A DNA stretch of 64,000 bases from Kluyveromyces lactis (taxonomy: Eukaryota; Ascomycota; Saccharomycetes; Saccharomycetales; Saccharomycetaceae), in the NCBI RefSeq assembly GCF_000002515.2, contig NC_006040.1, positions 682,001 through 746,000 of the forward strand, written 5' to 3'. The position numbers and the translations under genes are program-made. The notes below the pieces were generated by a model. It was not told where the DNA came from. It saw only the letters and a list, made by a program, of their open reading frames with translations, and made no database searches. Of this stretch, positions 19,887 through 28,884 are shown piece after piece (the first letter of the stretch is position 1; each line of letters opens with the position of its first letter).

Positions 19887-21053
19887 ATGTTGTTCAACAC
19901 TACCACTGACGGTACTGATTATTCATCTGTTGTTTCTTCGTCAGATACACTGACAGAAAGTTCGGAGTCGTTCTCACAAAGCGTTGCTAGTTTACGAACG
20001 GATTACATCAACCCTGACTCAGGAAATTCTACGCAGCAGCCACATGGTATGAAGACCAGGACGGTTCTGGTATATCCAAACAGATCACATTCGGATTCGG
20101 ATTCACCTGGCATAGTATCGCCATCTACAGTTTGGGTACCGCCGTCAACAGATGATTCAACGTCGCATACAGATGTAGACACGGCAATGGTGACGGTACT
20201 TGAGATGAGCTCAGGACCGAGCAACATAGTAATGCAAACAATTTATCCCGAGAACACCGCGACCCAAGAATACACATCTGTTGAGGGTACAGAAGCTACT
20301 GCCACTGTGCCTACACCGACTTGGTTAACGTTGACCACTGAAGTACCGTCTTCTGAAACTGTGGTTTATTACACACGAGATTTCATCTTTACTGACACTT
20401 CAACCACCTTTACTAAAGGACTACCGACACTTACAGTGATACCCACAGAGGCTACTTTCACTACACCTACAGGTCCAGTTGTGACTGACACATCTTTTTA
20501 CGAAAGATGGCTATCTGGCGCATTGGATTCCAACTCAACATCGTCTGGATCAAATAAAGATACAATAATCGGTGGTGTAATAGGAAGCGTGGGAGGTCTG
20601 GCGCTAATGATACTGGTGATCTATTTATTATTTAGGAAGAGACGAAGGAGAAATCTTATCGAACACGAAAAGAGCTTCTCCCACGACATTGGGAGAAAAA
20701 TGGGATACGACGATATCGGAACGTTTATTGCACAGTCTCAGCAAACCACCAAGACTACAACCAGAGTATCGACGACTGCTCATAATAATAACAAAGTTTC
20801 AAAAAGTTTGCCCTCAGTGCCTCCATATGTTGCAGATTCTGTCAGGAGGCCACAGACGACAAATCCATTCGACGACGAATATGTTGTATCGATTGCAGAT
20901 CCAGAGTCTCAGACGCCTTCCACAACATCACTACATTCATCCTTTGTGTCATCTTCCACCGATGAGGGTACACATGACACTGAAATGTCAGTTACTTACG
21001 ATGAAAACCCACAGAACGCTCACGGATATTTAACGGAACTAATCGAACACTGA
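19887..21053 (+). CDS. TDA7: Single-pass membrane protein, TDA7/YDL211C family
   Basis: A 388-residue Ser/Thr-rich protein. The N-terminal ~225 residues are an extracytosolic-type Ser/Thr/Pro region without a clear signal peptide. One transmembrane helix at about 227-249 (GGVIGSVGGLALMILVIYLL) is followed directly by a stop-transfer FRKRRRRN. The cytosolic tail (about 135 residues) is polar and Ser/Thr-rich, with NPFDDEY as an endocytosis- or adaptor-like motif. This is the layout of the vacuolar-membrane protein Tda7 and its ohnolog YDL211C. The S. cerevisiae Tda7 protein is longer (about 636 residues), and Ser/Thr regions vary freely. Position between NOP13 and MRPL22 matches YNL175-YNL177. 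Molecular function is unknown. Confidence 0.85.
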   Translation: MLFNTTTDGTDYSSVVSSSDTLTESSESFSQSVASLRTDYINPDSGNSTQQPHGMKTRTVLVYPNRSHSDSDSPGIVSPSTVWVPPSTDDSTSHTDVDTAMVTVLEMSSGPSNIVMQTIYPENTATQEYTSVEGTEATATVPTPTWLTLTTEVPSSETVVYYTRDFIFTDTSTTFTKGLPTLTVIPTEATFTTPTGPVVTDTSFYERWLSGALDSNSTSSGSNKDTIIGGVIGSVGGLALMILVIYLLFRKRRRRNLIEHEKSFSHDIGRKMGYDDIGTFIAQSQQTTKTTTRVSTTAHNNNKVSKSLPSVPPYVADSVRRPQTTNPFDDEYVVSIADPESQTPSTTSLHSSFVSSSTDEGTHDTEMSVTYDENPQNAHGYLTELIEH

Positions 21054-21454
21054 TCTTACCAAACTCTAATTACAAAGTTTTCAAATTTGTACTTAAATTT
21101 TCCCTTCTATTCAATATACTTCTTTGTGCATCTTCAGTTATATAGTTCATATTTAAGGTTTAATTCCTAGCAATTCCACACTAACGCTTTTCTAATTTGT
21201 GATCTTACAACCCGTCAAGATAGTCGGACTTCAATATCTTCCTCCACACAGTAGAACCATTCCTTATATCTTCATGCCCGTTCACGATGATTTATATTTC
21301 CTAACCATCGAACAAAAAAATTTTGATAATCAAACATTGTACAGAAGAAGGATTGATCAAAGTAATAAAATGCCTACAGTATAATACTAGAGGCACGTGT
21401 AAATTACATGGTTAGTTGCAGGCTCTGTCATCAGTTCAACCTATATAAAATTTA
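21054..21454. promoter_or_regulatory. TDA7 3' region and MRPL22 promoter
   Basis: A 401-bp gap. GGCACGTGTAA at 21392-21402 contains a CACGTG E-box about 60 bp before the MRPL22 start. This is the Cbf1/Tye7-type core, often seen upstream of mitochondrial and ribosomal genes in this family. A TATA-like TATATAAAA follows at 21441-21449. Confidence 0.45.
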
Positions 21455-22354
21455 ATGCTATCGAGGACAGTAACTAGCCTGTTCGGCTTGGGAAAGGCTT
21501 CCGGTGTAAGAAGTTTTCAAGCTTCAGCATTGCAGCTACAAAAATCTGCACAAGGTTCGCTATTCGGTGAAGTCACCGATGGAGTGAATCCGTTGAAGGA
21601 TGACGATCCAAATAAACTATCTAATAAGTTGACTACTGCTACCGAACTGTCAGATGATTTGGATGCTGCTACCCAGCTGGCAGAGGCTAAAAAGAAAGTT
21701 ACAGCAGCCAATGATACACAATTACAGAAATATATCGAAGAACAAGACCCCATGATCAAAAGTTTACCAGAATTTTTGTTACCAAGAGTTAAGAAGGAAT
21801 TCTATGAACAACAGGTTAGGTTGAACGGTGGGTTTTACGACAAAAGCGTGCGCCCTAAAGATCGTTCTTTGAGATTAACGAATGAAGAATTAGAAGTGCT
21901 TGAACCTAGTGTCTATGTTAAATCTTACAGAGTAAAATCATCTATGAAGAAGGCCACACAGCTGCTTAGACTTTTGAACGGATTGGACGCTAAGAAAGCT
22001 TTGACTCAATGTCATTTCTCCGATAAAAAGGTTGCCCGTGATGTTGCCGAATTATTGGAGCGCGGTATTAATGATGGTGTGAAGCTTGGCTTGGATGCCA
22101 ATGACCTATACATCTCCCAGATATGGACCGGCAGTGATGGATTTTGGCAAAAACGTGTCGAATGGAAGGGTAGAGGTAGACGTGGTCTCATTGAACACCC
22201 ATATGTGCATATCAAATGCATATTGAAGACCAAGAGTGTAACGAAGAGAAGACTAGAGCACGAAGCCAAACTAAAAGAACAAAGGAAGAAACCGTGGGTT
22301 CAATTAGCAGATAAACCCATCAGAGGTTCTATGGGTGGTGTTTACAAATGGTAA
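21455..22354 (+). CDS. MRPL22: Mitochondrial ribosomal protein uL22m (Mrpl22)
   Basis: A 299-residue large-subunit mitoribosomal protein. The first ~30 residues ([24 protein letters not shown]) form a basic, Ser-rich mitochondrial presequence. The uL22 fold occupies about 150-275, including [21 protein letters not shown], as in bacterial L22, and the loop ending [11 protein letters not shown]. Length is close to the S. cerevisiae protein (YNL177C, 309 residues). The linker after the presequence (about 40-110) is charged and yeast-specific. Confidence 0.95.
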   Translation: MLSRTVTSLFGLGKASGVRSFQASALQLQKSAQGSLFGEVTDGVNPLKDDDPNKLSNKLTTATELSDDLDAATQLAEAKKKVTAANDTQLQKYIEEQDPMIKSLPEFLLPRVKKEFYEQQVRLNGGFYDKSVRPKDRSLRLTNEELEVLEPSVYVKSYRVKSSMKKATQLLRLLNGLDAKKALTQCHFSDKKVARDVAELLERGINDGVKLGLDANDLYISQIWTGSDGFWQKRVEWKGRGRRGLIEHPYVHIKCILKTKSVTKRRLEHEAKLKEQRKKPWVQLADKPIRGSMGGVYKW

Positions 22355-22596
22355 TGAGATATTAAACATTATCATATTACGTTTATTTCCAATGATAATG
22401 GGTGAAGATAATATACAGCAATTAAATCATCAATAATAAGGTCCTTAGATTGTCTTTGGGTTTCATCTCAAGTTATCCATGTCGGAATAGCCAAGTATTT
22501 CATATCATTTATATAATATATAGAACAAGAGCTTGTAAATAGTGAAAGCAACGCGAAATACTTCACCGCATCAAACTGTAAGGAAACAAATTTCGT

Positions 22597-23205
22597 CTAT
22601 TTCTTCTTCTTAGATTCCGTTTTAGCTGGTTCAGTAGTTTTCTCCGCCTTCTGTTGGTTAGCGGCAGATTCCTTCAATTGGTCTTTCCTCCATTGATCTA
22701 ATCTTTGTTCATATTCCCAGGTACTGTACCACAAACCTCCTTGCAACACTAAGACACCAGCAAAGACAATTAAAATAATGATATTGGAAGAGGCAACAAC
22801 AGCAATACCTTGCGCCTCAGAGACTTCACCCCAGTTATGGTAAACCGCAGATTCAACACCGGTCTTGATATTTGTTAAGAAAACACAGATACCCAAAACG
22901 TACAAAGCCAATGAACCGTATTCAAATAATTGCAAATCTGGATTTGGCTTGTATACCCTAATCAAGGAACCAATGACTCCCACAATGGCCACCGCACCAA
23001 GCATATAAAGGGTTGGCTTGGCCGTGTAGAATAGAGTCTGGTAGTGTTTCAAAGCGTTCTCAAAATGCTCCGGCGTGGCAGCAGGATTGAATAGGATATT
23101 ATAGTCATATGGTTGATTAGAAAAGAAGATCCCCATCAAAAAAGTAGTTGATCCAATGATCAATGCTGTACCTACAGCACAAAAATCCTTATAAGTTAGG
23201 CCCAT
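22597..23205 (-). CDS. SHR3: ER packaging chaperone Shr3 for amino-acid permeases
   Basis: A 202-residue protein with four transmembrane helices (about 6-27, 64-83, 93-113 and 132-159) and a hydrophilic C-terminal tail ending in ESKKKK, a dilysine ER-retrieval signal. Shr3 prevents aggregation of amino-acid permeases such as Gap1 and helps load them into COPII vesicles. It corresponds to YDL212W, placed here between YNL177C and YNL178W equivalents, another interleaving of the two S. cerevisiae blocks. Upstream, at 23430-23480, three GATAA/TTATC cores occur about 230-275 bp before the start. They could be GATA-factor (Gln3/Gat1) sites, but this is only a weak inference. Confidence 0.95.
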   Translation of the reverse strand: MGLTYKDFCAVGTALIIGSTTFLMGIFFSNQPYDYNILFNPAATPEHFENALKHYQTLFYTAKPTLYMLGAVAIVGVIGSLIRVYKPNPDLQLFEYGSLALYVLGICVFLTNIKTGVESAVYHNWGEVSEAQGIAVVASSNIIILIVFAGVLVLQGGLWYSTWEYEQRLDQWRKDQLKESAANQQKAEKTTEPAKTESKKKK

Positions 23206-23624
23206 ATTTACTTTCAGTCAATGTGTTTAGTGAGCGATACCTACGTTCTCTTAAAAATGGAACGTATAGACCCTACGTGTGGTATTAAATGGTTAACAAT
23301 TCATCTATAATTGAGCCATTGGTTTTTTCAGTACGCACTATATATTCTCTTTTTTTTTAATAATTTACATGATTTTTGCCCACCGAATTTTTTTGATTAG
23401 TATGAAAGATAAAGGAACTGAAAGGCGGAAAGGCATTATCGGAAGGCGCTATCGATAAATCATTTTAAAAATCCATTGATAAAAGCAGGACGTTTTAATC
23501 GATGTCATCTGGGCATAGATTACTTATTTTTAAAAGAATTGATGAGTTTCTTAATATTTATACATATAAGAACGGTATTTAATAGACTAATTAATAATAT
23601 AGAATCAAACAGATATCAATTGAT
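23206..23624. promoter_or_regulatory. SHR3 promoter and RPS3 3' region
   Basis: A 419-bp gap. It carries GATAA-type cores in GCATTATCGG (about 23434), TATCGATAAAT (about 23451) and TTGATAAAAG (about 23475). A poly-T tract lies at 23350-23358. No gene is seen. Confidence 0.4.
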
Positions 23625-24338
23625 TTAAGCAGATTCAGCAGCTTCAACTGGTTCAGTTGGTCTGTAATCCTTGACAGAAGGTTCCAAAACTGGTTCTTCT
23701 TCCTTTGGTTCGATGATGGTAACAGCATCTGGCAAAGCCTTTGGACCAGAGGTGTTTCTAGATGGGTCCTTCATGATCTTAACCTTAATACCCAAAACAC
23801 CTTGTCTCAACAAAACGTGTCTGGTAGCGGTTTCAATGAAGTCGTTGACTGGTTGACCGGAGTGGATCAAGAAACCGTCAGCGAACTTCATGGACTTGGC
23901 TCTAGCAGCTCTCAACTTACCGGAGATGACAACTTCACAACCCTTGGCACCAGATTCCATAACGTATCTGACAACACCGTAAGCAGCTCTTCTGATGGCC
24001 AAACCGTTCAACAATTTGAACTTCATGGATTCAGCTTGAGCAACAGCGGACAAACCACGGTCATGGACTCTTTCAGCGTATAAAGCAATGGTACCACGCT
24101 TGTACTTGAATCTCTTTTCAATCAACAAGGTCAATTCGTTGATTCTTCTACCATTTTCACCAACAACATCTTGAACCTTAGTAGCTCTGATGATAATTTC
24201 GGTCTTGGTTGGAGTAACTCTGACTTCGACACCAGAGTAACCTTCTTCAGCCAATTCTCTGGTGAAGAATTCGTTCAATTCGGCGTAGAAAACACCGTCA
24301 GCGACAAGCTTTCTCTTCTTGGAGATAATGGCAACCAT
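23625..24338 (-). CDS. RPS3: 40S ribosomal protein uS3
   Basis: A 237-residue ribosomal protein at the mRNA entry site of the 40S subunit. The N-terminal domain begins [19 protein letters not shown] domain lies at about 42-95 with the [11 protein letters not shown] (GxxG-type) loop. The C-terminal uS3 domain includes [20 protein letters not shown]. It has strong codon bias typical of highly expressed yeast genes (e.g. TCC/GTC/AAG/GGT codons), clearly different from most neighbours. No intron is present, as in S. cerevisiae (YNL178W, 240 residues). Two Rap1-like sites lie upstream. Confidence 0.98.
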   Translation of the reverse strand: MVAIISKKRKLVADGVFYAELNEFFTRELAEEGYSGVEVRVTPTKTEIIIRATKVQDVVGENGRRINELTLLIEKRFKYKRGTIALYAERVHDRGLSAVAQAESMKFKLLNGLAIRRAAYGVVRYVMESGAKGCEVVISGKLRAARAKSMKFADGFLIHSGQPVNDFIETATRHVLLRQGVLGIKVKIMKDPSRNTSGPKALPDAVTIIEPKEEEPVLEPSVKDYRPTEPVEAAESA

Positions 24339-24556
24339 TTTTACTTTATTTGTTCGTCGGGGAGCTCGAAATTATAGGTGATAATAAAACTAACTAAAGT
24401 AAGTATCTTGTATGTCCAATGGCACTTATGTTCATAATGAACCAGATTGTAAAGCGATGATGAGAACAATATTCGTCAAACCGTCCGAATCGCTGCGATT
24501 GGTATGGTGAAAATGAAAAAATCATCTGAAAGACAGTATTTACTCACCAACACATG

Positions 24557-24570
24557 TGGTGTATGGGTTA
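24557..24570 (-). promoter_or_regulatory. Rap1-like site upstream of RPS3
   Basis: The minus strand reads TAACCCATACACC, a close match to the Rap1 consensus ACACCCRYACAYM. It lies about 220 bp before the RPS3 start codon, the usual distance for ribosomal-protein promoters. Confidence 0.65.
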
Positions 24571-24654
24571 ATGCTTCAGATAAATGAACATTTTCAATGA
24601 GATAAGTACCCAAAATGGCAATGCAGAAAAAATTGGAAAAAAAACTAAAACAAA

Positions 24655-24668
24655 AATGTCCGGGTGAG
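24655..24668 (-). promoter_or_regulatory. Second Rap1-like site upstream of RPS3
   Basis: The minus strand reads CTCACCCGGACATT, a weaker match to Rap1 in the same orientation as the first site and about 100 bp further upstream. Paired Rap1 sites are typical of yeast ribosomal-protein genes. Confidence 0.45.
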
Positions 24669-26239
24669 CAGTCCCAGGAACATATATTTTCAAGTCACCT
24701 GGTAAGCGTAGAAAACTCGCCGTAAACAGAAAACTTCAAGACCGTTCCTCCATTTCCTAATGGGGAAGTTCCTAAATAGGATTTATACGCGAGATGTTCC
24801 ACCCCCTGCATTGGTTTATGTGAATACTCGAGAGCCTTGTGGTAACTCGCATCACTTAGGAAACAGACAACACAATTGTTTCAACGAATAATAAAATGGG
24901 AAATAACATAGGAATTCCAGACAATGTTGCAATCACGGCGTGTCACAGCTGCATACTTGTTATTCCGAAAAGAAAGTACGTCAATATTGACCGGGTTTTA
25001 GCAGGTATATGACCCAATATTGCTTCGGGTAATTACAGGATGCCGTTTCGTTTTCTCTCTCTCTCTCTGTTTCTCACAATTTGAACGAAAAAAAAGAATA
25101 ATATTGGGAGCCAGTACACCTGCAGAGGGTACAGCGAGCACACTCGAATATACGGAATGTACCAGAAATGCCTCAACCTACCTACCCACTACAATCCATT
25201 ATAACAACTACCTTTTCATGTTCCTAGTAAGTTTTCCCTAAGGCCAAAAAAAAAAAAAGAAAATGAAAATCAGCTACTTGCTCACTCGAAACAAGCACAT
25301 CGATTGGTGCAACTTGTGTGAATAAAAAGAAAGAACCATGTAGGTAGGCAGCTCATTTTGTAAATGGTTTTCTGAGATGTTCGGACTCCTGCACAGCCTT
25401 TATAATGGGCCAATCAATTCCACTTTGTAACTTACTAGTTCACTCGTAGATCCTTTTACTGGTTGCCTATACAGTTTATTCCGTCTACCGCACAAAGCAC
25501 AAAACTGCGCTATTCACTCCATTTCCTAGAGCCAGTACCTAAGAAATCGGTAAGACGACCATTTCTGATTGTTTTCAATTGACAGTCTACACTGTTTGGC
25601 CTAGTCTGGCGTCCGAAACAGCAGCAACGTTCGTAGTGTGCGATTATCTGAATGAGGAAATAACAGACCCCACTGGCCCCACTTATACCAGTGGCCACTT
25701 CTGACCGTCAAAAATGCAGCCGAGCTTAACCAGTTATGCTGTTTCCAATATCGACTGCATTAGCATTCATTCTACCTAGCGCGTCTCGATATTTTTTCAT
25801 TTTTTTTTTCCTTTCCGCTTTTATGATCCAGAGCCCATCTCAGTAAATTCTCGTTAATCTTATATATAGCGTTACTGATCAGTTGATAACCTAACGCTTG
25901 TAGGTAAAATGTAATTGTAAGCGGAGTATACTATATATCATCTTCTTTCCGAAAAATGTATTTGTTTATTTTCGTCTTTGGTCAATTGAGTTCAAACTGT
26001 AACTGAATTGATATTCAAAGTCATCTGTTCTTATCGCTTTGTTTCAATTCCCATTGAAAAGGTTCTTAATTTTGATTTTAAGACGGAAAAAAATAAACCA
26101 AAAATTGGCTTCTTTCAAGACAAAGAAATCAATCAAAGGCCATAAGTTTAAACTTTAATCGACAAGGGGATCCAAATATTAAAGTAGGACCCAACCACAA
26201 AAAAAAAAATAATCATAATACAACCTAACTATCGGAGAG
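24669..26239. other. Long gene-poor interval, RPS3 to RHO5
   Basis: About 1.57 kb remain beyond the RPS3 promoter sites. They contain a 38-residue open frame at 24896-25012 (starts MGNNIGIPDNV, includes CHSC), a CT microsatellite at 25053-25068 and several homopolymer runs (25246-25259, 25800-25812). Open frames at 25020-25241 (plus) and 25510-25698 (minus) look non-coding. S. cerevisiae has only a dubious ORF (YNL179C) in the equivalent position. No RNA gene is identified. Confidence 0.5.
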
Positions 26240-27004
26240 ATGAGGTCTATTAAGTGTGTGATCGTAGGCGATGGTGCGGTCGGTAAGACATCGTTATTAA
26301 TTTCGTACACTACGAATACTTTCCCACAGGATTATATCCCAACTGTTTTTGATAACTATTCGACTACCATTGCTCTTCCGGATCCATATAATCCGGATTC
26401 TGAGCCTCAGATTTTCAAGTTAAACCTGTGGGATACCGCTGGTCAAGAAGAATATGACAGACTGAGACCTTTATCGTACCCTCAAACTGACATATTCCTA
26501 ATATGTTTCTCGGTAAATGAACCTAACAGTTTTGAGAACGTTTACGATAAATGGTTCCCTGAGATTAAACACAGTACAAATTTCGAGAACTTGGATCTTT
26601 ATCATCAAAGCGGGAAATTGCCAATCTTATTGGTTGGTACCAAGGCCGATTTGAGAGATGATGACCATGAACGTGACCGTTTACAAGAGTCTAACTCCGA
26701 CTTTGTTTCCCAACAACAAATTCAGGAATTGGTTAACAAATTGGGGTTAATGGGTTACGTTGAATGTTCTGCTGCCACTCAGGTAGGTGTCCGTGAAGTT
26801 TTCGAGAAGGCTGTCGACTGCGTTGTATTTGAACCGGACAGATTAGTCAGAGAATCTCTACAACAAAAGCAACAGGCACAAGATTCTCAACAAAAACCAA
26901 AAACAAAACAAGTTAACAAGAAAAACACCACTGCTCAACCTGAAAGCAGTACAAAACCTCAAAAGTCAAAGAGATCAATCAAGCGTAAATGTACTATTTT
27001 ATAG
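26240..27004 (+). CDS. RHO5: Rho-family GTPase Rho5 (Rac-like)
   Basis: A 254-residue small GTPase. The P-loop GDGAVGKT is at 10-17. Switch I contains YIPTVFDNYS, switch II is WDTAGQEEYDRLRP, and the guanine-specificity motif is GTKADL. The Rho insert region is enlarged with acidic and Gln-rich residues (about 140-170). A Gln/Lys-rich tail precedes the CAAX box CTIL (Cys251), whose terminal Leu predicts geranylgeranylation. Rho5 acts in cell-wall integrity, oxidative-stress and mitophagy signalling. The protein is shorter than in S. cerevisiae (331 residues), mostly in the insert and tail. The neighbour PBR1 matches YNL180C-YNL181W. Confidence 0.94.
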   Translation: MRSIKCVIVGDGAVGKTSLLISYTTNTFPQDYIPTVFDNYSTTIALPDPYNPDSEPQIFKLNLWDTAGQEEYDRLRPLSYPQTDIFLICFSVNEPNSFENVYDKWFPEIKHSTNFENLDLYHQSGKLPILLVGTKADLRDDDHERDRLQESNSDFVSQQQIQELVNKLGLMGYVECSAATQVGVREVFEKAVDCVVFEPDRLVRESLQQKQQAQDSQQKPKTKQVNKKNTTAQPESSTKPQKSKRSIKRKCTIL

Positions 27005-27390
27005 AGTGGATTCATTTCCTTTTTTTTTTTTTGTTCCTTACTTCCTGGTTTTCCTATCGTTCGGTATACGTTCTGTCTATCGGTTTTCTTCCCCTCCTTC
27101 TTCCCTTCTTTCCTTCAATGAACTTATTATTCAATGACTATTATAATTCACGTTTTAATTTTTTATCTTTACGTTACTGACCAGGACTAACCTGTCTGGT
27201 GGGTGCCATTTATGTCTTTCTTTTCCTTCGTTATTTTACGAAAAATCGAAAAGTTCGTTCTTATATACATGATGTATGGGATAAGAATAATGCTGATGTT
27301 TAAATATCCTGTAATTTTACCTTATAAATTTCTTGACGCAACTACGTAACGTTAAGCATTACTTCAAAATTCGTCGGATTCCGGAAAGTG
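27005..27390. other. Convergent 3' regions of RHO5 and PBR1
   Basis: A T-rich 386-bp gap with a poly-T run at 27018-27032. Only transcript ends are expected here. Confidence 0.5.
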
Positions 27391-28608
27391 CTAATCTTTT
27401 TTCGTTGAGGCCTTCTTTGGATTTGGTTTTGTGTTCTTTTTCTGATCCTTTGTTTCCTTCTTGCTTGCCTGGTTTCTTTGAGCAGCCATCTTCTTCTCCA
27501 CAGATTCAATCTGTTTGATTGTGTTTTCGTAAAGTTTCTCTTGAAGCTCTTTATCATAAAACTCTTTCCTAGCAAAGTTAACAATTGAGCAATTTGCAAT
27601 ATATTTCACTTCATCGTCTGTTCGGTTCACTTCTTCTAGCTCAGGAGTGGTTATGGAATATATAATTGTTTGAGCACCACGATAGCCGCTTTTCGTTAGT
27701 AGCCACAGGAATGGGTAAAGTATTACGCAATAGAGAATCAATAGTAGTAGGACAGATCCATTGCTTACGACCCTTCTTAGACTTGGTGACCTCATTAGAC
27801 CAGGCTGTACAACAGTAACCGTGACATTTTTACCACTACGACCATCTTTCGCACTATTGCCTGCCTCAGTGATCAAGAGCCGTTGTAGATGTAACATAGC
27901 CAAGGACAGCTGAAGTTTTGAACTGCTAAATAACTCTCGAGAGTTTTTGAATGGTGCGTGCAACCACAATGGATCTTCAACGTTGCATTTACCCATTGCC
28001 TGCAAAAAGCATGTTGTCACGATAATTCTGACATCACGATCTGGAGGCTGGGCCTTGAAACTAGGTTTCATTAGATTCAAGAGATGGAAGACACCAGCGT
28101 AGTTAGTCGCCATTTGGATTTCAATGCCATCTGTACTTGTTTTCTTCTTCCTCAAACCCCATGGTTCACAGTCGCCACTCATCACTATTATACCGTCTAA
28201 TCTTCTAGGAGGCGCATTATCCAACCATTTCGTGGCGAACTTTCTGACTTCAAACAAATCACTTAAATCACATTGTTCTAAATAAATCAACTCATTGCCC
28301 GTTAGCTCCCTCATCTGTTCACACCATTCCTCTGACCACTCGTCAATTTTTCTGCAAAGAACAATCATTTGGGCGCCTCTTCTGGCCATATCTAAAACAA
28401 CAGACGTACCCATACTTTGGGTCGTACCACCTGTCACAATATAAAGTTTACCATGTAGATTACGTTCCCATGTATTGCTTGGCCCCCCAGACCAGTATTT
28501 GATAGCTCCAATAAACGCCAAGTATGGCGACCATGTTAAAACTGGCCTTAAATAAGGAATTGAATCGACTCCGTCAAATACGGCTGCACCAAGAATATTT
28601 AATGGCAT
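27391..28608 (-). CDS. PBR1: Short-chain dehydrogenase-like membrane protein Pbr1
   Basis: A 405-residue protein from the Met at 28606-28608 (PLNILGAAVFDG), which fits the family start. A further in-frame Met lies 14 codons upstream. The Rossmann nucleotide motif is TGGTTQSMGTS near residues 56-66. The usual catalytic YxxxK reads FSSSK (Phe227...Lys231), so the Tyr is missing. A membrane segment (about 305-325, VLLLLILYCVILYPFLWLL) and a basic Lys-rich tail follow. S. cerevisiae PBR1 (YNL181W) is an essential putative oxidoreductase of the ER. It forms a divergent pair with IPI3 (276 bp between starts), as in YNL181W/YNL182C. Confidence 0.9.
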   Translation of the reverse strand: MPLNILGAAVFDGVDSIPYLRPVLTWSPYLAFIGAIKYWSGGPSNTWERNLHGKLYIVTGGTTQSMGTSVVLDMARRGAQMIVLCRKIDEWSEEWCEQMRELTGNELIYLEQCDLSDLFEVRKFATKWLDNAPPRRLDGIIVMSGDCEPWGLRKKKTSTDGIEIQMATNYAGVFHLLNLMKPSFKAQPPDRDVRIIVTTCFLQAMGKCNVEDPLWLHAPFKNSRELFSSSKLQLSLAMLHLQRLLITEAGNSAKDGRSGKNVTVTVVQPGLMRSPSLRRVVSNGSVLLLLILYCVILYPFLWLLTKSGYRGAQTIIYSITTPELEEVNRTDDEVKYIANCSIVNFARKEFYDKELQEKLYENTIKQIESVEKKMAAQRNQASKKETKDQKKNTKPNPKKASTKKD

Positions 28609-28781
28609 TTTTTTGATGATTTTTAAAATACACAATGAATAACTACCCAAACTCAGGCAATACTATCAGAGAGATCAATTCTCTCCTCTAAACCTTTTAA
28701 ATAAGTTATTCTTTCATGAAATGAAATGTAGATATTTTAAGATCTGTAATGAATATTGAAAAAGAATATAGAAAACAAGTG

Positions 28782-28813
28782 GAAAATTTTTGAAGCTCAT
28801 CGCATCTCATCGC
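28782..28813. promoter_or_regulatory. RRPE plus two PAC elements, IPI3 promoter
   Basis: GAAAATTTTT at 28782-28791 is RRPE-like. CTCATCGC at 28796-28803 and again at 28806-28813 is the reverse complement of the full PAC core GCGATGAG. The cluster lies 72-103 bp upstream of IPI3, the classic ribosome-biogenesis arrangement. Confidence 0.85.
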
Positions 28814-28884
28814 ATGAAAAATAAGAGAAGAGATAGCATTCCGTAGTCACTATCTCGTGCTAACTGAATTATCTACTGTGAATT

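Noticed and set aside
24457-24532. Possible box C/D snoRNA (ATGATGA ... CTGA) near RPS3
   Set aside because: It lies inside the core RPS3 promoter below the Rap1-like sites, has no terminal stem, and the boxes are common short words.
25945-25975. TTTCCGAAAA resembling a centromere CDEIII core
   Set aside because: Only the central TTTCCGAA matches. The flanking CDEIII bases, an adjacent very AT-rich CDEII and a correctly spaced CDEI are missing.
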